Below, piece by piece: positions 1-5,175 of a DNA stretch of 5,175 nucleotides (positions within the stretch are counted from its first letter, which is position 1; every line of letters starts with the position of its first letter). Location: contig JBELME010000287.1 in the NCBI GenBank assembly GCA_042096095.1, positions 1-5,175 of the forward strand, given 5' to 3'. A program made the position numbers and the translations under genes. Source of the stretch: Enterovibrio sp042096095 (GTDB taxonomy: Bacteria > Pseudomonadota > Gammaproteobacteria > Enterobacterales > Vibrionaceae). The notes beneath the pieces were generated by a model. The model searched no databases and had not been told where the DNA came from. It saw nothing but the letters and a program-made list of their open reading frames with translations.

Positions 1-323
1 TTGTTGTTGGTCTTGCTACCTTGGGTCACAAGGTCATGGCGACCGTGGGTACAGGCATTACAGAGCTCACACCAAGCCGTGGTTTTGCCGCACAGCTCGC
101 CACCGCATCTACTGTTGTATTGGCGTCAGGCACAGGCCTGCCAATCTCAACCACGCAAACACTGGTGGGTGCAGTATTAGGTGTTGGTTTTGCTCGCGGC
201 ATTGGTGCATTGAACCTCGGTGTTGTGCGTAACATTGTGGCATCTTGGGTCGTTACCCTACCAGCAGGTGCGTTACTTGCCGTTATCTTCTTCTACGTGA
301 TGCGCGCAGTGTTCGGCGTATAA
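1..323 (+). CDS. pit: PiT-family inorganic phosphate transporter, C-terminal part (5' end outside window)
   Basis: The reading frame is open from base 3 and ends at TAA 321-323, leaving 106 residues of a protein whose start lies upstream. The fragment carries the hallmarks of the second repeat of the PiT/Pho-4 family: a K-V-M-x-T-V-G-x-x-I-T stretch, then TPSRGFAAQ, then GLPISTTQTLVGAVLGVG, which is the conserved phosphate-permease signature near the C-terminus. A last hydrophobic span (about IVASWVVTLPAGALLAVIFF) ends just before the C-terminus, as is usual for the family. These inner-membrane permeases import phosphate, often as a metal-phosphate complex, coupled to a cation gradient. In relatives a DUF47/PhoU-like gene often precedes pit, but this cannot be seen here. 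The position that is His in many PiT proteins (STTH) is Gln. The following hairpin suggests pit ends its transcription unit. The family call is firm; the exact paralogue and substrate are not. Confidence 0.9.
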   Translation, partial: VVGLATLGHKVMATVGTGITELTPSRGFAAQLATASTVVLASGTGLPISTTQTLVGAVLGVGFARGIGALNLGVVRNIVASWVVTLPAGALLAVIFFYVMRAVFGV

Positions 324-371
324 GAAGCCCGTTTCCGTCACGTTTTTGTGCGGTGATGTCAGTCTTCGGTC

Positions 372-400
372 AAAAAAGGGAGGTTATGCCTCCCTTTTGT
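372..400 (+). terminator. Rho-independent terminator after pit
   Basis: The sequence shows AAAAGGGAGG (374-383), a 5-base loop TTATG, and CCTCCCTTTT (389-398), a perfect 10-bp stem with a G/C core and a T tract on the 3' side. It lies about 50 bases after the pit stop codon and ahead of the next gene's start, so it should separate the two transcription units. The T run is short (four T, then GTTGT). Confidence 0.8.
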
Positions 401-429
401 TGTACCTGAGGGTCAAAATTTTTTAGTAT
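400..429 (+). promoter_or_regulatory. Weak candidate promoter for the ygiM-like gene
   Basis: TTGTAC (400-405) and TAGTAT (424-429) are separated by 18 bases and lie between the pit terminator and the ygiM-like start codon. Matches to the sigma-70 consensus are only 3/6 and 4/6, so this is a guess from position. Because a terminator precedes it, some promoter is expected in the interval 400-460. Confidence 0.25.
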
Positions 430-471
430 CTGACACAAACAGATATTCGCGACCAACCAAAGGAATAAACC

Positions 472-1086
472 GTGAAGCAACTTTTTTCTGCTCTGGCTGT
501 GATTTTGATGCTTGTAGTACCAGCCGCCCATGCGCAGGACAACTACATTTCCGATGAACTATTCACTTACATGCATTCTGGTCCGGGTACTCAGTTCCGC
601 ATTATCGGCAGTATCGATGCGGGCACGAAAGTTACCGTTGTAGATAGAAACCGCAACGCGGGTTACACCCAAGTGTTGGATGAGCGCGGTCGTAAAGGTT
701 GGGTTGAAAGTAAATACGTGTCGAACCAACCGGGCCTAAAAACGCGTATGCCTGCGCTTGAGAAAGAGCTGACGCAAGTGAAATCAGCGCTAGCGAATGC
801 ACAAGGCGATTCAGAAGCAAAAACCAAAGGTTTGATTGAATCTCTTGAGCAACGTAATGCACAGCTAAAAGAACTTGAAACGCATACCAGCGAGCTGAAC
901 CAAAAACTGATCGACGCACAAAGCGAAATTCGCGAACTGCGCGCGCGCATTGATACACAAAAAGATGACCTTCTGATGCGTTGGTTCACCTACGGCGCGA
1001 TGGTTGCTGGCGCAGGTCTGCTGTTTGGTTTGATTCTTCCGCACCTGATCCCACTTCGTAAGAAGCGTAATAACGGTTGGGCGTAA
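472..1086 (+). CDS. ygiM: YgiM-type SH3b-domain, coiled-coil, membrane-anchored envelope protein
   Basis: A 204-residue protein starting at GTG 472, chosen because AGGA (461-464) lies 7 bases upstream and the start gives a proper signal peptide. Residues 1-21 are a Sec signal (K2, hydrophobic core, predicted cleavage AHA|QD). Residues about 25-85 form a bacterial SH3 domain, with the typical SGPGTQFRIIGSI turn and a GRKGWVESKYV end. Residues about 88-168 are Glu/Lys/Leu-rich heptads, probably a coiled coil. Residues 171-193 are a membrane span ending in a basic tail (RKKRNN). The order signal-SH3b-coil-anchor and the length (E. coli YgiM is about 206 aa) match the SH3-and-anchor (YgiM/TIGR04211) family. 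The expected topology is periplasmic SH3b and coil with a short cytoplasmic tail. Biochemical function is poorly defined; cell-wall or envelope association is inferred from the SH3b domain. E. coli ygiM sits directly before cca; here the divergent gspAB gene intervenes. Confidence 0.88.
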   Translation: MKQLFSALAVILMLVVPAAHAQDNYISDELFTYMHSGPGTQFRIIGSIDAGTKVTVVDRNRNAGYTQVLDERGRKGWVESKYVSNQPGLKTRMPALEKELTQVKSALANAQGDSEAKTKGLIESLEQRNAQLKELETHTSELNQKLIDAQSEIRELRARIDTQKDDLLMRWFTYGAMVAGAGLLFGLILPHLIPLRKKRNNGWA

Positions 1087-1104
1087 GCATCTCCCTTTGA
1101 AGAC

Positions 1105-1133
1105 GAAAAAAGCCGCTGATGCGGCTTTTTTTG
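1105..1133. terminator. Bidirectional Rho-independent terminator shared by convergent ygiM and gspAB
   Basis: AAAAAAGCCGC (1106-1116), loop TGAT, GCGGCTTTTTT (1121-1131) and one more T form an 11-bp perfect hairpin that begins 20 bases after the ygiM stop. The A tract on one side and the T tract on the other make it work on either strand. On the minus strand it is the first clear terminator after the gspAB stop codon, about 185 bases downstream, so it probably ends both convergent transcripts. Confidence 0.85.
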
Positions 1134-1141
1134 ATCATTAA

Positions 1142-1203
1142 GAGCAGAGAGAGCAGAGAGAGCAGAGAGAGCAGAGAGAGCAGAGAGAGCAGAGAGAGCA
1201 GAG
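1142..1203. repeat. 9-bp tandem repeat, unit GAGCAGAGA, about 7 copies
   Basis: Six exact copies of GAGCAGAGA run without interruption from 1142 to 1195, and a seventh copy (1196-1203) matches 8 of 9 bases before the sequence diverges. One strand is pure purine except for the single C per unit. The array lies between the shared terminator and decayed inverted copies of the same motif, outside any credible gene. Perfect identity of the copies suggests recent expansion by slippage. Because the unit is a multiple of three it creates artificial open frames (E-S-R and S-L-L repeats) on both strands. Confidence 0.95.
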
Positions 1204-1252
1204 GAATGTTGAACATCTTCATTCTCAAGCTCCCGCTTTTTTGTCGCTTTTA

Positions 1253-1312
1253 CTGCTCTCTCTGTTTTGCTCTTTCTCTAATCTGCTCTTTCTCGATTTT
1301 TCGATTCTGCTC
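1253..1312. repeat. Degenerate inverted copies of the 9-bp repeat
   Basis: CTGCTC, the reverse complement of the GAGCAG core, occurs at 1253-1258, 1283-1288 and 1307-1312, with a one-base variant TTGCTC at about 1267-1272. They are embedded in CT-rich sequence (for example CTGCTCTCTCTG at 1253-1264). Spacing is irregular (about 14, 16 and 24 bases), unlike the exact array at 1142-1203. The two arms are separated by about 50 bases of unrelated sequence and could pair in a transcript as a long imperfect stem. The last copy ends 4 bases from the gspAB stop codon. Confidence 0.65.
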
Positions 1313-1316
1313 TTCA

Positions 1317-3677
1317 TCACCAACTCGTCAACGCGGGTATCGCGATCAACGCATCTTCAAACTGCACCACCACTTGCTGTGGCTCAATGCCGCGCAGCAG
1401 CACGCCGTCTGCCACGAACTGGCCTTCTTTCGCTTCTCGTCCGTTAACCTTTACCCAACTGCGTTGTGCATCAGACGCATAGATGTGTGTTTGGAAATCC
1501 ATCTTCGGCAATCGGTCGAACATTTGTGATGAAATATCAGCGATCGAGACGACATTGCTGGCCCCGTCAGTGCGTTCAAGTTTGGCGTCCAGTCCTCTTG
1601 TGCGATCGCCGCCCAAGGCATTTTGTACCTTGAGCGCCAACTCAGGAGACAGTGATGAGAGATCTAAATCTTCGAGGTTTAAATCGCCATCAGGGTTACT
1701 CGCCCCATTGCCCGATGCGGTGATAGTCGTGACTTCTGCATTGGCTTCAGTCACCGGTTTTTCAGATGAGGTATTCGCTTTTTCAGGCGTTTGGCTCGGT
1801 GGCGTCGGCGCAGGCTTGGTTGCAGCAACGACCACAGGTTTAGGCTCAGGGAGCGGCGTCAGCGCCAGTGCTGTGTCGCTTGACGTTGGCAACACCACGA
1901 TGTCGCCTTGCGCCAATGCGGCAGACTCTGATTGCGTCGCTTCAATGCTGTTCGTCAATGTCGGCCCCGGCATGGTGAGTACCGTGTCCAGCACCATCAG
2001 GGTAATGGGCCCTGCATAGCCATCAGCATCCAAGCCTTTGCTGCGTTGAAAATCCCTGACTTTCGCGCGCAGGTTCGGCCCAAAGCGGTCAGAAGCAACG
2101 CCAGTTTCCCCTAGCACCAAGTTCAAACGTTGATCTAGCCATCGCACACGCTCACTGCGTTGACCGATGGATAACGTCGATGTGTTCGCTTGCGGTGGAC
2201 GCCATAGCAATAGTGCATCCCCCGTCCACGCTTGTTTAAAAAACGCTTCGCTCACCATCACGCGTTGATCGCCTGCGAGGAGCTCAAACTGCCCCTCACC
2301 CATGCCATACAAAACAGCAAACCAACGTTGCCCAACAGGGCCATTCATGGTCAGAACCGCAGGTCGGTCGATACTGAGCAATTGGGATAACGGTAAGGTG
2401 GCTTTATAACAGGCAAGCTCACCGCGCACGTCGCTTGAACAACCAGCCGCAAGCACATCCGCGTCAAACCCCCATAACCGGTAGAGCGCTTGCATCGCAG
2501 AGCCCGCACTCAAGCTTTGCTTCGCCAAATCCGCAAACGCCACGGTTTTAACCGTGGCCGGCAAACTTGCAAGGCTTTGCGGCGCGGACGTGTTGGCAGG
2601 TGCGATGTTTGATGTGGAAGCTTCTCGCGCAGGCGATTTTTTGATTGCCACATCCACAACAATTGGGGCTGGAGGTGCTTTCACTGTCGGAGCAGGTGCA
2701 CGTTCCACTTGAGGTGCAGTGTTTATATTCGCCACTGTTAGCGCGGGGGATGTGTTGCCCTCGAGCCCCCAACGAATCGCCACCGCGAGCAAGGCCGCGC
2801 CGCCAATCGCACCAAGGTAAACCGGCCAATAGCGCATGACACCATGGCGTTCAGCATGGCTCGATACACTCTGCCAATGCAGCACTTCCTTACTGGCTTT
2901 GGTGGCAATTTTCGCGGTGATACGTTGTTTGGAATCTCGGTGCGCCATTTTTAACGACTGGTCGCACACGAGGTTAATCAACCTTGGAATACCGCCACTT
3001 TCACGGGCAATGACTTTGAACGCGCCCTCATCGAATAAAGGATCGAGGCGATCCGCACAGCTCAGGCGGTGCAAAATATACTGACGCACTTCTTGTGCCG
3101 TCAGCGGCATCAAGTGGTAACGAGCAGTAATGCGCTGGGCAAGCTGACGCAGGTGCTGCTGACGAAGCATTTCTTGAAGCTCAGGCTGACCAATCAAGAT
3201 CACTTTAAGCAGCTTACGTTGGGAGGTTTCGATGTTGGTGAGCAAACGCAATTGCTCCAACACATCCGGCATCAAATGCTGCGCTTCATCCACCAGCAGA
3301 ATGGTTTGGATGCCTTGCTTGTCGTTATCATGCAATTTTGCAGAAATGGCGTCGTTCAGGTGTTTAAAGCCATCTTCGCGCGCGTACGCAATCCCAAGTT
3401 CATCACACAAGGTCTGCATCAATTCCAGCACGGACACGCTAGGGTTGAGGATCGTCGCCACTTGGCTTTGCTCTGGCATACGCTCAAGCAAGGCTTTCAT
3501 GGTCGTGGTTTTCCCCGTACCCACTTCCCCTGTCAGCAACGCCAAACCGCCACCATCTTCTATGCCAGAGAGCACATGGCTCAACGCCTCTTTATGGCGT
3601 TCGCTAAGGAAATAGAATTTGGGGTTCGGCACAATCGCGAATGGCGACTCTGAAAGCCGGAAAAAGTCTTGATACAT
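1317..3677 (-). CDS. gspAB: GspA-GspB fusion: type II secretion secretin-assembly ATPase joined to GspB domain
   Basis: A single 786-residue frame with two normally separate proteins. The GspA/ExeA half begins with the typical MYQDFFRLSESPFAIVPNP, which fixes the ATG at 3677 although only a weak AGAGA-like ribosome site precedes it. It has Walker A GEVGTGKTT (50-58), Walker B ILLVDEAQ (126-133), an IGQPEL segment (162-167), one membrane span (about 284-301), a Pro/Ala-rich linker (about 320-375), a periplasmic segment with two Cys (413, 423), and a peptidoglycan-binding domain (about 504-567, with VRDFQRSKGLDADGYAGPIT). Residues 568-720 are a low-complexity linker with no membrane span. Residues about 723-786 (LPKMDFQTHIYASDAQRSW, VNGREAKEG) match the GspB C-terminal domain. 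In Aeromonas, ExeA and ExeB are separate inner-membrane proteins that together help the secretin cross and assemble in the peptidoglycan layer; the same role is inferred here. Combined length is close to ExeA plus ExeB, minus the GspB anchor. Transcribed divergently from cca and convergent with ygiM. No other T2SS genes are in the window. Confidence 0.9.
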   Translation of the reverse strand: MYQDFFRLSESPFAIVPNPKFYFLSERHKEALSHVLSGIEDGGGLALLTGEVGTGKTTTMKALLERMPEQSQVATILNPSVSVLELMQTLCDELGIAYAREDGFKHLNDAISAKLHDNDKQGIQTILLVDEAQHLMPDVLEQLRLLTNIETSQRKLLKVILIGQPELQEMLRQQHLRQLAQRITARYHLMPLTAQEVRQYILHRLSCADRLDPLFDEGAFKVIARESGGIPRLINLVCDQSLKMAHRDSKQRITAKIATKASKEVLHWQSVSSHAERHGVMRYWPVYLGAIGGAALLAVAIRWGLEGNTSPALTVANINTAPQVERAPAPTVKAPPAPIVVDVAIKKSPAREASTSNIAPANTSAPQSLASLPATVKTVAFADLAKQSLSAGSAMQALYRLWGFDADVLAAGCSSDVRGELACYKATLPLSQLLSIDRPAVLTMNGPVGQRWFAVLYGMGEGQFELLAGDQRVMVSEAFFKQAWTGDALLLWRPPQANTSTLSIGQRSERVRWLDQRLNLVLGETGVASDRFGPNLRAKVRDFQRSKGLDADGYAGPITLMVLDTVLTMPGPTLTNSIEATQSESAALAQGDIVVLPTSSDTALALTPLPEPKPVVVAATKPAPTPPSQTPEKANTSSEKPVTEANAEVTTITASGNGASNPDGDLNLEDLDLSSLSPELALKVQNALGGDRTRGLDAKLERTDGASNVVSIADISSQMFDRLPKMDFQTHIYASDAQRSWVKVNGREAKEGQFVADGVLLRGIEPQQVVVQFEDALIAIPALTSW

Positions 3678-3894
3678 GGGAAGTTCTCTACGTCCTCAAT
3701 GCTGTCCGTTAAGCTCGCCAAAGTAGCGTGACACCTTATGCATGTAAAGGTGAACACCTCCTATGACCGACTATTCGGGCGCAGGTTCGCACCTTTTACA
3801 CACATCGCGGCCTGTGTCGAACACAGAACGGGTGGTTTGGTGAATCTGCAGGGTTTATCATGACCTTATTATCGCTTAATAACTGGATAACAAT
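3678..3894. promoter_or_regulatory. Divergent intergenic region between gspAB and cca, rich in small dyads
   Basis: This 217-bp spacer must hold promoters for both genes. Visible structures are: AGGTGAACACCT (3748-3759), an inverted repeat; TGTAAAGGTG (3743-3752) facing CACCTTTTACA (3790-3800), complementary apart from one extra T; CACCTT (3732-3737) facing AAGGTG (3747-3752); CTGTGTCGAACACAG (3812-3826), a perfect 6-bp dyad with 3-base centre; and TTATTA/TAATAA (3866-3882) just before cca. For cca, TATTAT (3867-3872) resembles a -10 box but has no good -35 partner; GGAT (3885-3888) is a weak ribosome site. No known regulator's operator was recognised, so a regulatory role is inference. Confidence 0.5.
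3720..3748 (-). promoter_or_regulatory. Weak candidate promoter for gspAB
   Basis: Read on the minus strand, TTTACA (3748-3743, 5/6 match to the -35 consensus) is followed after 17 bases by TACTTT (3725-3720, 3/6 match to the -10). It would place the transcript start some 35 bases upstream of the gspAB ATG. The -35 box overlaps the repeated CACCTTTACA motif, so a protein bound there would interfere with transcription. The -10 is poor and the call is tentative. Confidence 0.3.
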
Positions 3895-5124
3895 GTGAAT
3901 ACCTTCCTCGTGGGTGGCGCAGTGCGAGATACATTGCTCGGGCTCGATGTAAAAGACAGAGATTGGGTCGTTGTCGGCGCTGACATTAAGACCATGCTAA
4001 AAGCAGGCTACCAACAAGTTGGGGCGGACTTTCCCGTCTTTTTGCACCCCAAAACCCACGAAGAGTATGCACTGGCGCGTACCGAACGAAAATCAGGCCA
4101 AGGGTATACCGGTTTTGTGTGCGACTTTGCCCCTGACGTCACCCTTGAGGAAGACTTGCAGCGCCGCGACCTTACCATCAATGCCATCGCCCAAGCCGAC
4201 GACGGCACCTTGGTTGACCCTTACGGCGGTAAAGCCGACCTCGACAATAAAATCCTACGCCATGTTTCGCCGGCGTTTGTGGAAGACCCACTGCGCGTGT
4301 TGCGCGTGGCACGCTTCGCCGCCCGTTTTCATGAACTGGGTTTTCGCGTCGCTGATGAAACGATGGCGCTCATGCGCACCATCGCAGAGAGTGGTGAGTT
4401 AGACGCTCTCACCCCTGAGCGGGTGTGGATTGAATGGGATAAATCCCTGTCCACGCCCCGCCCCGATGTTTTCCTGCGTGTGCTGCGTGATTGCGGCGCA
4501 TTGGCGGTGGTGCTCCCTGAAATCGACGCGCTGTTTGGTGTGCCGCAACCCGAGCAATGGCACCCTGAAATCGACACTGGGATTCACACCCTCATGGTCG
4601 CGCGCCAAGCTGCAATGCTTACCGATGACACCTGCATCCGTTTCGCAGCACAAATGCATGACCTCGGCAAAGCCCTCACGCCGCAAGCGGAGTGGCCAAG
4701 CCACAGAATGCACACATCAACAGGCAAAGAGCCGGTAAAAGCTGTGTGTGACCGTGTCCGCGTCCCCAACGCCTATCGCGACGCCGCCCTTCTTGTCTGC
4801 GCCGAGCACACCAACGTCCATAACGCGGGCGAGCTAAAAGCGTCCACCTACATCAAGCTATTCGATCGTAATGACGTTTGGCGAAAACCCGAGCGCGTTA
4901 CCCAATTAGCTCTCGCCAGTAAAGCCGATCACCAAGGGCGCACAGGGTTTGAAGATCGCCCGTACCCCCAAGCTGACTGGCTGCTTGGTGCGTTTGACGC
5001 CGCAAACAGCGTGGATGTAAAACCCATCGTGGCTGAAGGCTTTAAAGGCCAAGGCATTCGTGATGAATTGACGCGTAGACGGGTCGTGAGTGTTGCGAAG
5101 TATTTGGAAGAGGTAAGAAACTAG
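3895..5124 (+). CDS. cca: Multifunctional CCA-adding tRNA nucleotidyltransferase with HD domain
   Basis: A 409-residue cytoplasmic enzyme that builds or repairs the 3' CCA of tRNAs without a nucleic-acid template, using CTP and ATP. The start is GTG 3895, because it places LVGGAVRD (5-12) and the catalytic DRD (D21, D23) at the same numbers as in E. coli Cca; a weak GGAT site lies 6 bases upstream. Further class II motifs are RRDLTINA (90-97), EDPLRVLRVARF (130-141) and TPERVW (173-178). The C-terminal half has the HD domain typical of gammaproteobacterial full-length enzymes: H231 and HDLGK with H255-D256, giving 2',3'-cyclic phosphodiesterase and phosphatase activity in E. coli. From memory of the E. 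coli alignment, the second H-D pair is H305-T306 here. The family's late RVxQLAL...DxxGRTGFE block is intact (about 339-359). Length is close to that of E. coli Cca. The TAG stop forms part of the first unit of a 7-bp repeat array. It appears to be transcribed on its own. Confidence 0.97.
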   Translation: MNTFLVGGAVRDTLLGLDVKDRDWVVVGADIKTMLKAGYQQVGADFPVFLHPKTHEEYALARTERKSGQGYTGFVCDFAPDVTLEEDLQRRDLTINAIAQADDGTLVDPYGGKADLDNKILRHVSPAFVEDPLRVLRVARFAARFHELGFRVADETMALMRTIAESGELDALTPERVWIEWDKSLSTPRPDVFLRVLRDCGALAVVLPEIDALFGVPQPEQWHPEIDTGIHTLMVARQAAMLTDDTCIRFAAQMHDLGKALTPQAEWPSHRMHTSTGKEPVKAVCDRVRVPNAYRDAALLVCAEHTNVHNAGELKASTYIKLFDRNDVWRKPERVTQLALASKADHQGRTGFEDRPYPQADWLLGAFDAANSVDVKPIVAEGFKGQGIRDELTRRRVVSVAKYLEEVRN

Positions 5125-5175
5125 TTTCTAGTTTCTAGTTTCTAGTTTCTAGTTTCTAGTTTCTAGTTTCTAGTT
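5121..5175. repeat. 7-bp tandem repeat, unit CTAGTTT, at least 7.9 copies, truncated by window end
   Basis: Seven exact copies of CTAGTTT run from 5121 to 5169, and six bases of an eighth end the window. The first unit contains the cca stop codon (TAG 5122-5124), so the array starts inside the gene's last codons. At its left edge GAAACTAGTTTC (5117-5128) is a perfect 12-bp palindrome, as though one inverted unit (AAACTAG) preceded the array. The unit length is not a multiple of three. The right end and total copy number are unknown. No terminator for cca is visible within the window. Confidence 0.95.

Noticed and set aside
1142..1203. CRISPR array
   Set aside because: The units are 9 bp and directly contiguous, with no spacers and no cas genes nearby; the same applies to the 7-bp array at 5121-5175.
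986..1228. Open frame on the minus strand giving S-L-L repeats through the 9-bp array
   Set aside because: It arises from a repeat unit divisible by three, overlaps the ygiM 3' end and the terminator, and has no credible ribosome site or domain.
1119..1529. Open frame on the plus strand giving E-S-R repeats and running into the antisense of gspAB
   Set aside because: It starts inside the terminator hairpin, is driven by the tandem repeat, and its tail is the complement of the conserved GspB domain.
1483..2019. 178-codon plus-strand open frame antisense to gspAB
   Set aside because: It lies opposite the low-complexity linker and GspB part of a clearly real gene; its Ser/Val/Ala-rich product has no recognisable domain.
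3069..3653. 194-codon plus-strand open frame antisense to the GspA ATPase domain
   Set aside because: The opposite strand holds intact Walker A and B motifs; the product is rich in His and Gln, as expected of an antisense shadow.
1317..3677. Foreign origin or mobile element carrying gspAB
   Set aside because: No transposase, integrase, attachment repeat or abrupt change in composition is visible; the flanking arrays differ from one another and are not terminal repeats of an element.
3781..3800. GGTTCGCACC looked like a tRNA T-arm fragment
   Set aside because: No acceptor stem, D-arm or anticodon arm can be drawn around it.
3885..3894. GGATAACAAT, identical to part of the E. coli lac operator
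   Set aside because: Only one half is present, with no matching dyad on the other side and no link to lactose genes; chance similarity just before the cca start.
3893..3895. ATG overlapping the cca GTG as an alternative start
   Set aside because: It is out of frame and followed immediately by TGA; the GTG at 3895 gives the residue numbering of the Cca family.
4399..4713. Minus-strand open frame inside cca, and other frames over cca
   Set aside because: cca is fully conserved over this stretch, including the HD motif; the other frames are shadows.

Overview
The window looks like a chromosomal housekeeping region of a marine or halophilic gammaproteobacterium, most likely a member of the Vibrionaceae. 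This rests on the Cca, YgiM-like, phosphate-transporter and GspA/GspB-type proteins, all of the Vibrio/enteric kind by eye, on roughly balanced base composition, and on short GA/CT-rich and CTAG-rich tandem repeats in the intergenic spaces. The genus cannot be fixed from sequence reading alone.

Layout. Positions 1-323 hold the 3' end of a PiT-family phosphate transporter (+), closed by a hairpin terminator at 372-400. Positions 472-1086 (+) encode a YgiM-type SH3b/coiled-coil/membrane-anchor protein with its own signal peptide, followed by a symmetric terminator at 1105-1133. Positions 1142-1203 are a perfect 9-bp tandem repeat, and decayed inverted copies of the same motif lie at 1253-1312. 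On the minus strand, 3677-1317 encodes one 786-residue protein that joins GspA (AAA+ ATPase, one membrane span, periplasmic peptidoglycan-binding domain) to GspB (periplasmic type II secretion domain). A 217-bp divergent spacer rich in small dyads (3678-3894) separates it from cca (3895-5124, +), the CCA-adding enzyme with HD domain. A 7-bp CTAGTTT tandem array begins inside the cca stop codon and runs off the window end.

How the parts relate. The four genes do not form one pathway: phosphate uptake, an envelope anchor protein, secretin assembly for type II secretion, and tRNA 3'-end maturation/repair. In E. coli ygiM and cca are immediate neighbours; here the divergent gspAB gene and the 9-bp repeat lie between them. 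ygiM and gspAB converge on a shared bidirectional terminator, so the 9-bp array is probably transcribed only as part of the gspAB 3' UTR.

No complete unknown system is visible. The points most worth a second look are the one-piece GspA-GspB fusion and the two tandem arrays, each abutting the stop codon of a gene.
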